NCBI RefSeq assembly: GCF_011046245.1 | Contig: NZ_CP049241.1 | Span: 2,992,001 to 3,056,000 of the forward strand | Direction: 5' to 3' | Length of the DNA stretch: 64,000 bases | From: Allorhizobium pseudoryzae | GTDB lineage: Bacteria > Pseudomonadota > Alphaproteobacteria > Rhizobiales > Rhizobiaceae | Part shown: one piece after another, positions 38,166-48,846 of the stretch | Layout of the letters: every line of letters begins with the position of its first letter | Position numbering within the stretch: position 1 is the stretch's first letter | Notes under the pieces: model-generated | Database searches by the model: none | Seen by the model: the letters and a program-made list of their open reading frames with translations, nothing else | What the model was told of the DNA's origin: nothing | Translations under genes and position numbers: made by a program

Positions 38166-38663
38166 ATGGCCACGAAGAAGCCCGCCAACCAGATTTCCCG
38201 CGAAGAAGATTACCGCGACTACGACACGCGCAACATCGATGATGGCTGGCCGTATGCGGATCAGGCAGGCGCCGGTGCCGGCGCCGTCGATAACGCCGCC
38301 TATGGCGATCCGAGCGCCAATTTCGACCGCGAACGCAACAAAGGCTACAGCGTCGACAGCGCCGATGCGGACGGTCTTGAAGAGCCTGTCTCCGACCGGC
38401 GCACCCCGGCGACAAAGGGCCTTGAGGAGACCGACGACCTGGAAGAACGGGTCAGCAATGCGATCGACGAACTCGACCTGGTGCCGATGGAAACCATCGA
38501 CATCCGGGCGGACGGCACGACGGTGACGATCGAAGGCGAAGTGGACGATCAGCAGACCGCGCGAAAAATCGTCGCTACGGTCAAGCGGGTGCCGGGTGTC
38601 GGTCGTGTCCAGAACGAGCTGACGCTGCTTGGCATCGACAGCCTCATTCCCGACGAGGACTGA
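38166..38663 (+). CDS. BON domain protein
   Basis: A 165-residue protein. ATG 38166 has AGGAGA 5 bp upstream. The first 85 residues are hydrophilic, Asp/Tyr/Gly-rich and probably disordered. A single BON domain (about 93-160) has LEERVSNAIDEL and VTIEGEVDDQQTARKIVATVKRVPGV. No signal peptide is visible, unlike OsmY. BON domains may bind phospholipids or link envelope parts; the role here is unknown. It is convergent with an OsmC gene. Confidence 0.85.
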   Translation: MATKKPANQISREEDYRDYDTRNIDDGWPYADQAGAGAGAVDNAAYGDPSANFDRERNKGYSVDSADADGLEEPVSDRRTPATKGLEETDDLEERVSNAIDELDLVPMETIDIRADGTTVTIEGEVDDQQTARKIVATVKRVPGVGRVQNELTLLGIDSLIPDED

Positions 38664-38666
38664 GGT

Positions 38667-39095
38667 TTAGAGCTTTTCCGCCACAAGTTCGACGGACGGC
38701 AGGTAGGTCAGGGTGTTGCTGACGGTGCACAGCTCCTTGGCCAGCCGAACGATATCCTGCCGTTCATCCTCATTGTAATCGCCGCCGATGCGGATGATGC
38801 AGGTCATTTTTTCGACCCGTGACGGGCCGTCATGGGCTTTTTCGCCCGTGACGTGCGCCGAGACGCCTTCGAAACGCTCCATCAATTGCAGCCGCGACAC
38901 CGCACCCTTGACGCTGAGCACAAGGCAGGCGGCAAGCGACGAATAGAGGAGATCGAGCGGGTTGAAGCCGGGATCGGACACCGATGTCACCACGTCCAGC
39001 GTTCCGCCCGTTTCCGTTCTGAGGCTCCCCTGTCCGCGCGCGGCCATGGTTGCGGTGGCGCCGGTGGTGCGCGTTTTCATCTTGATCTCGACCAT
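38667..39095 (-). CDS. OsmC family protein
   Basis: A 142-residue OsmC/Ohr-fold protein; these can detoxify organic hydroperoxides. The start MVEIKMKTRTTG at 39095 has AAGGAG upstream. Of the usual two redox cysteines, Cys57 is in LYSSLAACLVLSVKG, and a second lies in KMTCIIRIGG (about 102), so the catalytic pair may be kept. This resembles the YhfA-like subgroup. It is convergent with the BON gene. Confidence 0.85.
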   Translation of the reverse strand: MVEIKMKTRTTGATATMAARGQGSLRTETGGTLDVVTSVSDPGFNPLDLLYSSLAACLVLSVKGAVSRLQLMERFEGVSAHVTGEKAHDGPSRVEKMTCIIRIGGDYNEDERQDIVRLAKELCTVSNTLTYLPSVELVAEKL

Positions 39096-39520
39096 GGGCA
39101 ACTCCTTGGGATCATCGTCCTGATGACAGGATCTGACCTGTTATGACTGGATTTAAGAGCAGTTTCCTTAAAGAAATAGCCGCCGCATTCGGAAAATGCC
39201 GCGCATCGTCCCAATCCGACGCTGACCGGAGCCGATCGGGACCGCCGAGGCTCAGCCATGCCGGTCTAACGACCTGCGCCACCACCTCACAAAGGCGACG
39301 GCCCGCGCCCACATGCTTGGCTTGTCCATATCCTGGAACACGGTTGCTCTTCGGCTCGTCCCAATGCGCATGCTCCAGATGATGCGGAGATCCGGCATGC
39401 CTTGTCGTCTTATCCCCTGAGGCAAATTGGCGCTTGACGGTCGCCCGCTCCTGTATCTATTTTAAACTTAAAATAATAATTCGGAACAGTCTTCGGCAGA
39501 TCCAGGGAAGGACGCACGAC
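39096..39520. other. Intergenic region upstream of the catabolic operon (425 bp)
   Basis: Divergent region between the OsmC gene and the operon. The first 330 bp show no gene I would call. The last 90 bp hold a sigma70-like promoter and an overlapping palindrome, described separately. Confidence 0.6.
39434..39475 (+). promoter_or_regulatory. Promoter and operator of the catabolic operon
   Basis: TTGACG at 39434-39439 and TATTTT at 39458-39463, spaced 18 bp, make a good sigma70-like promoter. The -10 is covered by an 18-bp perfect palindrome with arms TATTTTAA and TTAAAATA around AC (39458-39475). Such overlap is typical of a repressor, for example of the MarR or TetR kind. The operon ATG is 46 bp downstream. 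No candidate repressor gene is adjacent. Confidence 0.6.
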
Positions 39521-41836
<2,316 letters not shown>

Positions 41837-41846
41837 GGACCAACCC

Positions 41847-42641
41847 ATGACGGCAGGCGGCAAGCTTGAGGGACGGCATGCGCTGGTGACAGGCGCCGGC
41901 AGCGGCATCGGGGCGGCGATCGTGCGCGCGCTTGCCGCTGAGGGTGCGAGGATCACGCTTGCCGGACGCCGCCGCGCGCCGCTTGAGGCCGTCGCTGCGG
42001 CGCTTGATCCTGGCGTGCAGGTTCACCTCATTGACGGTTTCGATGTCACGCAGCCTGAGGCCATCCGGCGTGGGCTGGATCTGGCGCACACGGCGTTCGG
42101 ACCCGTGAGCATCCTGATCAACAATGCCGGCGAGGCACCAAGCGCATCCTTCGAGAAAACCACCTCCGAGATGTGGTCGCAGGTGATGGACGTCGACCTC
42201 AACGGCGTGTTCAACGTGACGCAGGCAGTTCTGCCTGATCTCAAGGCGCATGGCGACGGCGCGCGTATCGTCAACATCGCCTCGACAGCGGGGCTGGTCG
42301 GCTATGCCTATGTCTCCGCCTATTGTGCCGCCAAGCACGGCGTGATCGGCCTCACACGCGCGCTCGCTCTGGAACTCGCCCGCAAGGGCATCACGGTCAA
42401 CGCCGTGTGTCCGGGCTTTACCGACACGCCCATCATTACCCGCTCGATCGAAGCGATCGTTGCCAAGACAGGCCGTAGCCCCGAACAGGCGATGGCCGAG
42501 TTCACCAAGTCCAATCCGCAGGGGCGGCTTGTCAGGCCGGAAGAGGTCGCCGACGCGGTCCTCTGGCTCGTTTCTCCCCATGCGTCGTCGATCACCGGAC
42601 AGGCAATTGCCGTTGCCGGTGGAGAAATCATGGCGGGATGA
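41847..42641 (+). CDS. Short-chain dehydrogenase/reductase
   Basis: A 264-residue classical SDR with the nucleotide motif TGAGSGIG (15-22), NNAG (93-96) and catalytic Ser147, Tyr160, Lys164 (SAYCAAKHG). The C-terminus carries PEEVADAVLWLVSP and a typical ITGQAIAVAGG ending. It is the second gene of the catabolic operon, 10 bp after the monooxygenase. It probably oxidises or reduces a hydroxyl/oxo group of the ring or chain CoA ester; the step cannot be fixed. Confidence 0.88.
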   Translation: MTAGGKLEGRHALVTGAGSGIGAAIVRALAAEGARITLAGRRRAPLEAVAAALDPGVQVHLIDGFDVTQPEAIRRGLDLAHTAFGPVSILINNAGEAPSASFEKTTSEMWSQVMDVDLNGVFNVTQAVLPDLKAHGDGARIVNIASTAGLVGYAYVSAYCAAKHGVIGLTRALALELARKGITVNAVCPGFTDTPIITRSIEAIVAKTGRSPEQAMAEFTKSNPQGRLVRPEEVADAVLWLVSPHASSITGQAIAVAGGEIMAG

Positions 42642-42648
42642 CCCCGTC

Positions 42649-43128
42649 ATGAGCGAAGGGAACCAGAGCTGGGACACGACAATGGAACTGGAAAAGGGCA
42701 TCACCGCCAACGGCAGCGGATATCAAGGCACTCGTTGGAACATCCTTGGGCAGGTCTACTTTCCGAAAGCGACCTGCGAGGCGACATTCGCCTTCGAGAC
42801 CAATAGCGAACCGGGCCAGTTCGTGCCGGTCCACATCCATCCGACCCAGGACGAATTCATCCTGGTGCAGGAAGGCGAACTCGACCTGAAGCTCGACGGG
42901 CAATGGACCAAGGCACGGGCTGGAGATCTGGTGCGCATGCCGCGCGGTATCCCGCACGGCTACTTCAACAAGTCGGACAAGCCCTGCCGTGCGCTCTTCT
43001 GGGTGTCGCCCGCCGGCAAGCTGGAAGATCTGTTCATCCAGCTGCATGAAATGACCGACGTCGAGGAAATCGTCAAAGTCTCCGCCGCCCACGACGTGGA
43101 CTTCCTGCCGCCTTCGGCCAACGACTGA
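42649..43128 (+). CDS. Cupin domain protein
   Basis: A 159-residue single-cupin protein. Metal ligands appear complete: His62, His64, Glu69 (PVHIHPTQDEFIL) and His103 (RGIPHGYFN). A second internal ATG at 42682 could be the start. It lies 7 bp after the SDR. Its use in the pathway is unknown; it could be a dioxygenase, an isomerase-like or a binding protein. No dioxygenase-specific extra domain was seen. Confidence 0.85.
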   Translation: MSEGNQSWDTTMELEKGITANGSGYQGTRWNILGQVYFPKATCEATFAFETNSEPGQFVPVHIHPTQDEFILVQEGELDLKLDGQWTKARAGDLVRMPRGIPHGYFNKSDKPCRALFWVSPAGKLEDLFIQLHEMTDVEEIVKVSAAHDVDFLPPSAND

Positions 43129-43191
43129 CGGAAAAACACGGCCAGCCGTCCTTCAGGGGCGGCTGCAGCCTGCTTGGAGGAGGACACCGAT

Positions 43192-44034
43192 ATGGACAAC
43201 GCAACGACGGGCATGACGCGGCCTTTTCGCGACTATCAGGCGAAACATTTCCTCTGGGAGGTGAGCGAGGATGGCCGCGTCGCGACGATCCGGCTCAACC
43301 GTCCGGAGCGCAAGAACCCGTTGACCTTCGAAAGCTACGCGGAACTGCGCGATCTCTTCCGCGATCTCGCCTATGCGTCCGATGTCCGGGCCGTGGTGCT
43401 GACCGGTGCCGGCGGCAATTTTTCCTCGGGCGGCGACGTGTTCGAGATCATCGAGCCGCTGACGAAGATGGCGATGCCCGACCTTCTCGCCTTCACGCGC
43501 ATGACCGGCGATCTGGTGAAGGCCATGCGCAAATGCCCGCAGCCGATCATCGCCGCCATTGACGGTATCTGCGCCGGCGCCGGTGCGATCCTCGCCATGG
43601 CGTCCGACCTTCGGCTGGCGACGCCGGAGGCAAAGACCGCCTTTCTCTTTACCCGCGTCGGCCTGGCCGGCGCCGACATGGGCGCCTGCGGAATTCTTCC
43701 CCGGATCATCGGCCAAGGTCGCGCCGCGGAACTTCTCTTCACCGGCCGCGCGATGAGTGCCGCAGAAGGTCACGCCTGGGGCTTCTTCAACGCCCTGCAC
43801 GACGGGACTTCGCTGGAGGCGGAGGCGCTGAAGCTGGCGCAATCGCTCGCCGAAGGTCCCTGGTTCGCCCATACGATGACCAAGACCATGCTGAACCAGG
43901 AATGGGCGATGGGCATCGAGGAACTGATCGAATCGGAAGCCCAGGCCCAGGCGATCTGCATGGCGACGAAGGATTTCCGCCGCGCCTTCGAAGCCTTTGC
44001 AGAGAAGCGCAAGCCGGCCTTCGAGGGGAACTGA
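43192..44034 (+). CDS. Crotonase superfamily protein lacking hydratase glutamates
   Basis: A 280-residue enoyl-CoA hydratase-fold protein with the oxyanion-hole segments [12 protein letters not shown] (72-83) and [20 protein letters not shown] (123-142). Aligned with mammalian enoyl-CoA hydratase, the two catalytic glutamates appear as Ile133 and Thr154, so ordinary hydration is unlikely. Ring hydrolysis, isomerisation or another crotonase reaction is more probable. ATG 43192 has GGAGGAGG upstream, a strong ribosome-binding site. It is the fourth gene of the operon, two bases before the acyl-CoA dehydrogenase. Confidence 0.85.
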   Translation: MDNATTGMTRPFRDYQAKHFLWEVSEDGRVATIRLNRPERKNPLTFESYAELRDLFRDLAYASDVRAVVLTGAGGNFSSGGDVFEIIEPLTKMAMPDLLAFTRMTGDLVKAMRKCPQPIIAAIDGICAGAGAILAMASDLRLATPEAKTAFLFTRVGLAGADMGACGILPRIIGQGRAAELLFTGRAMSAAEGHAWGFFNALHDGTSLEAEALKLAQSLAEGPWFAHTMTKTMLNQEWAMGIEELIESEAQAQAICMATKDFRRAFEAFAEKRKPAFEGN

Positions 44035-44036
44035 CC

Positions 44037-45215
44037 ATGGCTGGCATCACCGCTCTTGCGGGCCCTGCCCGCGACCATCTGGACTGGCCGTTTTTCGAGG
44101 TGAAGCACCGGGCCCTCGCCGAACAACTCGATCGTTTTGCCGCCACCGGTGCGCTCGCCGGCGTTGATCATGACGACACCGATCAGGCCTGCCGGTCGCT
44201 GGTCAAGGCGCTCGGCAGCGCCGGCCTGCTGGATGCCGCGACCGGCCGCGGCGGTCTGGAACCGATCGACAGCCGTGCCGTGTGCCTCACTCGCGAGACG
44301 CTTGCCTGGCACGACGGTCTGGCCGATTTCGCCTTCGCCATGCAGGGGCTCGGCACGGGGGCGATCGGTCTTGTGGGGTCGCAGGCGCTCAAGGCATCGA
44401 TCCTGCCGAAAGTGCAGGCGGGGGACTGGATCTCCGCCTTTGCATTGTCGGAAAAAGAGGCAGGCTCGGACGTGGCGGCGATGCAGTGCGCAGCCCGGCG
44501 GGACGGCGACCAGTTCGTGCTCGACGGGGAGAAAACCTGGATCTCGAATGGCGGCATTGCCGATGTCTACACCGTCTTTGCCCGCACCGGCGAAGCGCCG
44601 GGCACGCGCGGCATTTCGGCTTTCGTCGTGTTTGCCAACGATCCGGGCTTTTCCATTGCCGAGCGCATCGACGTCATCGCCCCGCATCCGCTCGCGACCA
44701 TCCGTTTCGACAACTGCCGCATTCCGGCGGATCGTCTGCTCGGCCAGCCGGGCGAAGGGTTCAAGATCGCCATGCGTACGCTTGATATCTTTCGAGCCTC
44801 CGTGGCGGCGGCCTCGCTTGGCTTTGCGCGCCGGGCGCTCGATGAGGCGCTGGCGCATGCGAAGGCGCGACCGATGCTGGGCGGAAAGCTTGCTGACCTG
44901 CAACTGACACAAGCAGCCCTCGGCGACATGGCGGCCGAGATCGATGCCCCCGCCCTCCTGACCTACCGGGCGGCCTGGCGCCGCGACGTGCAGGGGCTGC
45001 CGACGACCAAGGAAGCGGCCATGGCCAAGATGGTCGCCACGGAAAACGCCCAGAAGGTGATCGACCGGGCGGTGCAGATGTTCGGCGGCCGCGGCGTCAA
45101 GCGCGGCGAGATCGTCGAGAGCCTCTACCGGGAAATCCGGGCCCTGCGCATCTACGAAGGTGCCACCGAGGTGCAGAAGCTCATCATTGCCCGCGAACTG
45201 ATGAAACAGACCTGA
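44037..45215 (+). CDS. Acyl-CoA dehydrogenase
   Basis: A 392-residue FAD enzyme of the acyl-CoA dehydrogenase fold. Visible segments are [15 protein letters not shown] (about 140-154), [37 protein letters not shown] and the C-terminal [18 protein letters not shown], where the YEG glutamate is the usual base. The upstream frame to 43902 overlaps the crotonase and is not used. It probably introduces a double bond into a ring-derived acyl-CoA. It is the fifth gene of the operon. Confidence 0.93.
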   Translation: MAGITALAGPARDHLDWPFFEVKHRALAEQLDRFAATGALAGVDHDDTDQACRSLVKALGSAGLLDAATGRGGLEPIDSRAVCLTRETLAWHDGLADFAFAMQGLGTGAIGLVGSQALKASILPKVQAGDWISAFALSEKEAGSDVAAMQCAARRDGDQFVLDGEKTWISNGGIADVYTVFARTGEAPGTRGISAFVVFANDPGFSIAERIDVIAPHPLATIRFDNCRIPADRLLGQPGEGFKIAMRTLDIFRASVAAASLGFARRALDEALAHAKARPMLGGKLADLQLTQAALGDMAAEIDAPALLTYRAAWRRDVQGLPTTKEAAMAKMVATENAQKVIDRAVQMFGGRGVKRGEIVESLYREIRALRIYEGATEVQKLIIARELMKQT

Positions 45216-45253
45216 AGACACAAGAACCGACGCGAAACGGGAGATAAAAAGAG

Positions 45254-45649
45254 ATGCACACCATCCTGCAGCCAGACGGCTGGGCCAAACCGATCGGTTA
45301 TGCCAACGGCATCGCAGCCACCGGCCGGCAGATCTATGTCGGCGGCCAGATCGGCTGGAACGGGCAATGCCAGTTCGAAACCGACGACCTTGTCGCGCAG
45401 GTGCGCCAGACGCTGCAGAATATTGTCGATGTCCTGGCGGAGGCCGGGGCCCGGCCCGAACACATCACCACCATGACCTGGTATTTCGTTGATAAGGCCG
45501 AGTATCTCGCCAATCTCAAGGGGATCGGCGCCGCCTACCGCGAGGTGATCGGCCGGCATTACCCGGCGATGGCCGCCGTCCAGGTCGTCGCGCTCATGGA
45601 AGACCGGGCGAAGATCGAAATCCAGGCCATCGCCGTCATCCCCGAATGA
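45254..45649 (+). CDS. Rid (YjgF/YER057c/UK114) family protein
   Basis: A 131-residue homotrimer-type protein. Typical parts are IYVGGQIGWN (about 27-36), VRQTLQNIVDVLAEAGARPEHI and AKIEIQAIAVIPE. The arginine that RidA uses for imine deamination (in PARSCVE) is replaced by Met106 (PAMAAVQ). So classical enamine/imine deaminase activity is doubtful; Rid subgroups without this Arg exist. It lies 38 bp after the acyl-CoA dehydrogenase with AAAAAGAG upstream. Confidence 0.88.
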   Translation: MHTILQPDGWAKPIGYANGIAATGRQIYVGGQIGWNGQCQFETDDLVAQVRQTLQNIVDVLAEAGARPEHITTMTWYFVDKAEYLANLKGIGAAYREVIGRHYPAMAAVQVVALMEDRAKIEIQAIAVIPE

Positions 45650-45660
45650 AGGAGCCCGCC

Positions 45661-47628
45661 ATGACGAGACTCTCGTTTTCCGACACGGTCAAGGGTGAGG
45701 AGCGGGACGGCATCCTCGTCGTGACGATTGACAATCCGCCGGTCAACGCCACCTCGGCCAGCGTGCGGGCGGGACTGATGGCGGCGCTGGCGCACAGCAG
45801 CGACCGACCACATCTCGCGGGCCTCGTGCTCACCAGCACCGGCACCACCTTCATCGGCGGCGCGGATATCCGCGAATTCGGCCTGCCGCCGGTCGAACCT
45901 ATCCTCCCCGTCGTCGTCGAGGCGATTGAGGCGCATGACAAGCCGGTCGTTGCGGCGCTTGGCGGCGCGGCGCTTGGCGGCGGCCTGGAGGTGGCGCTTG
46001 CCTGCCATGCGCGTCTCGCTCTGCCCTCCGCCGTCGTTGCCCTGCCGGAAGTCAAGCTCGGCCTCGTGCCGGGAGCCGGCGGAACCCAGCGCCTGCCGCG
46101 CCTGATCGGGGCAGTTGAGGCGATGGAGATGATTGCGTCCGGCCGGATGGTGAAGGCCGGAGAAGCCAAATATTGCGGTGTCATCGATGAGATCGTTGAT
46201 GAAGATCTTCTCGGACAGGCGGTGGCGCTTGCGCGCACATTGGCGGGCCAGGACCTGCGGCGCACCGGAGACCTCGCGCCCCCGGCGCTGAACACATCCG
46301 CCTTTGATGAAGCCGCAGCCAAGATCCTCGCCAAGGCGCGCGGCCAGAAAGCCCCGGCGGAAGCCGTGCGGCTCGTCCGTCTCGCCTGTGAGATACCCTT
46401 CCCGGACGGACTTGCGGCGGAGCGTCAGGCCTTCCTGTCGCTTCGGGATGGGCCGGAAAGCAAGGCGCTCAGGCGTGTGTTTTTCGCCGAACGCGAGGCC
46501 GGCAAGATGGCCGCGCTGGCGGGAATTGCGCCGCGCCCGATCGAGACCATCGGTATTGCAGGGCTGGGCCTGATGGGCAGCGGCATTGCGGTGGCAGCCC
46601 TTGGTGCGGGCCTCACCGTCATCGGCCTCGACCAGACACCGGAGGCGGCCGCCAAGGGCCGCGAGCGGATTGTCGGAGTGATCGAAAAATCCGTCGCCAG
46701 CGGCCGGTTGTCGCGCGCTGCGGCGGATGCGCAGGTGTCGCGCCTGTCGGTCACGGCAACGGATGCGGATCTCGCACCTGCAGATCTCGTCATCGAGGCG
46801 GTGTTTGATGATCTTGCGGTGAAGATCGACCTCTTCCGCCGCCTGGACGCGGTGCTGCGGCCGGAAGCGATCCTGGCGACGAATACGAGCTATCTCGACC
46901 CGGACGCGATCGCCGCGGCAACCGCGATCCCCGAACGCGTGCTCGGCCTGCACTTCTTTTCGCCGGCCCACATCATGCGCCTCCTGGAAGTGGTGCGCTG
47001 CGCCAGGACGGCGCCGGACGTGCTGGCAACGGGCCTTGCCCTTGCCAAGCGGCTCAAAAAACTGGCGGTCGTCACCGGCGTCACCGAAGGTTTTATCGGC
47101 AACCGGATCTTTTCCGCCTATCGGCGCGAGGCAGAGTTCCTGATCGAAGACGGCGCCCTGCCCCACGAGATCGACGCCGCTCTGGAAACGTTCGGTTTCC
47201 CGATGGGTCTGTTTGCCGTCTATGACATGGCGGGACTGGAAATTGCCTGGGCACGGCGCAAGCGCCAGGCAGCAATGCGCGACCCTGCCGAACGCTATGT
47301 GCCGATCGCCGATCGTCTGTGCGAGATGGGCCGCTTCGGTCAGAAGGCCGGCCGCGGCTGGTACGCCTATCCGGACGGCACGCGCCAGATTGACCCGCAG
47401 GTGACGGCGCTCATCGAAGCCGGCCGTGCGGAAAAGGGCATCACGCCGCAAAGCTTTTCTTCCGGCGAGATCTTGCAGCGGCTGCTCTCTGCCATGGCGG
47501 CAGAAGGACGCGCGCTGCTCGCCGAAGGCATAGCCGCACGCGCAAGCGACATCGACCTCGTGATGATCAACGGCTACGGTTTCCCGGCGCACAAGGGCGG
47601 ACCGATGTTCTGGAGCGCGGGGGCCTGA
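45661..47628 (+). CDS. Crotonase / 3-hydroxyacyl-CoA dehydrogenase fusion, C-terminally truncated
   Basis: A 655-residue FadJ/FadB-like protein without a thiolase. The crotonase half keeps both glutamates (GGGLEVAL, ALPEVKLGLVPGAGG). The NAD-binding domain has GLGLMGSGIA (about 303-312), and the dehydrogenase catalytic region has LHFFSPAHIMRLLEVV. The last segment is GYGFPAHKGGPMFWSAGA followed by TGA. Homologues continue about 40 residues past GGPMFW, so the tail is lost. No frameshift restores it in the other frames. ATG 45661 has AAGGAG upstream; the start overlaps an earlier ATG at 45646. Confidence 0.9.
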   Translation: MTRLSFSDTVKGEERDGILVVTIDNPPVNATSASVRAGLMAALAHSSDRPHLAGLVLTSTGTTFIGGADIREFGLPPVEPILPVVVEAIEAHDKPVVAALGGAALGGGLEVALACHARLALPSAVVALPEVKLGLVPGAGGTQRLPRLIGAVEAMEMIASGRMVKAGEAKYCGVIDEIVDEDLLGQAVALARTLAGQDLRRTGDLAPPALNTSAFDEAAAKILAKARGQKAPAEAVRLVRLACEIPFPDGLAAERQAFLSLRDGPESKALRRVFFAEREAGKMAALAGIAPRPIETIGIAGLGLMGSGIAVAALGAGLTVIGLDQTPEAAAKGRERIVGVIEKSVASGRLSRAAADAQVSRLSVTATDADLAPADLVIEAVFDDLAVKIDLFRRLDAVLRPEAILATNTSYLDPDAIAAATAIPERVLGLHFFSPAHIMRLLEVVRCARTAPDVLATGLALAKRLKKLAVVTGVTEGFIGNRIFSAYRREAEFLIEDGALPHEIDAALETFGFPMGLFAVYDMAGLEIAWARRKRQAAMRDPAERYVPIADRLCEMGRFGQKAGRGWYAYPDGTRQIDPQVTALIEAGRAEKGITPQSFSSGEILQRLLSAMAAEGRALLAEGIAARASDIDLVMINGYGFPAHKGGPMFWSAGA

Positions 47629-47763
47629 AGGCCTCCGCCCTGACCGCCACAGATTGTGAGAAACTGGCTGCCGGTGAGCGCCATGCCGTGCCCACGCATC
47701 GTGGGGTTCGCGTTCTCAACCCATTGCCAGGCAACAAAAAACCCGGCTTTCGCCGGGTTCTTT
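47629..47763. other. Junction between the catabolic operon and tRNA-Leu
   Basis: Holds the truncated end of the dehydrogenase and the tRNA terminator. No gene, repeat or att-like duplication of the tRNA end is visible in these 135 bp. Confidence 0.5.
47740..47759 (-). terminator. Terminator after tRNA-Leu
   Basis: Stem AACCCGGC/GCCGGGTT with GAAA loop on the minus strand and a run of six T (TTTTTT) after the stem. It starts 5 bp after the CCA end of the tRNA. Confidence 0.8.
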
Positions 47764-47848
47764 TGGTGCGGTCGAGAAGACTCGAACTTCCACGGGTTGC
47801 CCCACAGCGACCTCAACGCTGCGCGTCTACCAATTCCGCCACGACCGC
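47764..47848 (-). tRNA. tRNA-Leu (GAG)
   Basis: 85 nt including an encoded CCA. The acceptor stem is GCGGTCG/CGACCGC, the D-arm has GGTAGAC, the anticodon arm is CAGCG-TTGAGGT-CGCTG with anticodon GAG, and a long variable arm and TTCGAGTC follow. These mark a class II tRNA-Leu reading CUU/CUC codons. It lies beside a probable deletion or integration point, as the catabolic operon ends 136 bp away. Confidence 0.92.
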
Positions 47849-48036
47849 ATCGTGGTAGGCCTTCTTGCGTCGGCGAGGGAGCATCTAGCAAAGCGATTTG
47901 CCCGGCGCAAGTGCGCCGTGACAGTTTTTTGAAAGATAAAATTCCGCGGTGAATTCCTATATAGAGAAAGCCCGGATTTGCAGGTATTGCGCCTGTGGAT
48001 ATCGCATTCAAAAAAGTTCGACCAAGAGAAGACGCC

Positions 48037-48759
48037 ATGCTGACCCGCACCGATCTCGACCACACCATGTTCGCACGCGAGGATTCTCCCCCGGTGCGCT
48101 GGCGGATTTCCGATTCCCTGGTGCCCTATGAGGAGGCACTCGCGGTCATGGATGCGGAAGTGGCGGCAATCGCGGAGGGCCGCGCCGACGAACTTGTCTG
48201 GCTGCTGGAACACCCTCCCCTCTATACCGCCGGCACCAGCGCCGATTCGGCGGATCTGATCCAGCCGGACCGTTTTCCGGTCTTCTCCACCGGCCGCGGC
48301 GGCGAATACACCTATCACGGCCCCGGCCAGCGGGTGGCCTATGTGATGCTCGACCTCAAGCGCCGGCGCCAGGATGTGCGCGCCTATGTGGCGGCGCTGG
48401 AAGAGGTGATCATCCGCTGTCTTGGCTCGATGAATGTGCGCGGCGAGCGGCGCGAGGACCGCGTCGGCGTCTGGGTCCGCCGGCCGGAAAAGCCGGTGCT
48501 GCCGAACGGAACGGTGGCCGAGGACAAGATCGCGGCGCTCGGCATTCGGCTCCGCCGCTGGGTGAGCTTTCACGGCCTGTCGCTGAACGTCGATCCCGAC
48601 CTGTCGCATTTCTCCGGCATCGTGCCCTGCGGCATTTCTGCCTACGGCGTGACGAGTCTGGAGGATCTCGGCATGCTCGTGATGATGCAGGACGTCGACA
48701 TGCGCCTGCGCGAGGCCTTCGAGGAGGTGTTCGGGCCAACGGTTCTGGAACGGCGCTGA
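48037..48759 (+). CDS. lipB: Lipoyl(octanoyl) transferase
   Basis: Transfers octanoyl from acyl-carrier protein to lipoyl domains. The 240-residue enzyme shows [16 protein letters not shown] (about 50-65), the [22 protein letters not shown] segment and the C-terminal [22 protein letters not shown] with the catalytic lysine, and the invariant cysteine in GIVPCGI. ATG 48037 has AAGAGAAGACG upstream. It supplies the lipoyl cofactor used by the glycine cleavage H protein far downstream and by 2-oxoacid dehydrogenases. Confidence 0.95.
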   Translation: MLTRTDLDHTMFAREDSPPVRWRISDSLVPYEEALAVMDAEVAAIAEGRADELVWLLEHPPLYTAGTSADSADLIQPDRFPVFSTGRGGEYTYHGPGQRVAYVMLDLKRRRQDVRAYVAALEEVIIRCLGSMNVRGERREDRVGVWVRRPEKPVLPNGTVAEDKIAALGIRLRRWVSFHGLSLNVDPDLSHFSGIVPCGISAYGVTSLEDLGMLVMMQDVDMRLREAFEEVFGPTVLERR

Positions 48760-48810
48760 CGGCATCGACAGCGTACTGATCGACCGGCCCTCCTTGTCAG
48801 GCCGGCGCCG

Positions 48811-48836
48811 CCTGTGGTTCAAGGGATGACCACAGG
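48811..48836 (+). promoter_or_regulatory. Inverted repeat over the ribosome-binding site of the EamA gene
   Basis: Perfect 8-bp arms CCTGTGGT and ACCACAGG with a 10-nt spacer. The 3' arm includes the ACAGG that is the likely Shine-Dalgarno site, 10 bp before the ATG at 48847. It could be an operator or an RNA hairpin. A second repeat, CCGGCC/GGCCGG (48784-48805), lies just upstream. Confidence 0.4.
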
Positions 48837-48846
48837 AACGTGATTC

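Noticed and set aside
47574..48068. Minus-strand ORF spanning tRNA-Leu
   Set aside because: It runs through a tRNA and its terminator, so it cannot be a normal gene.
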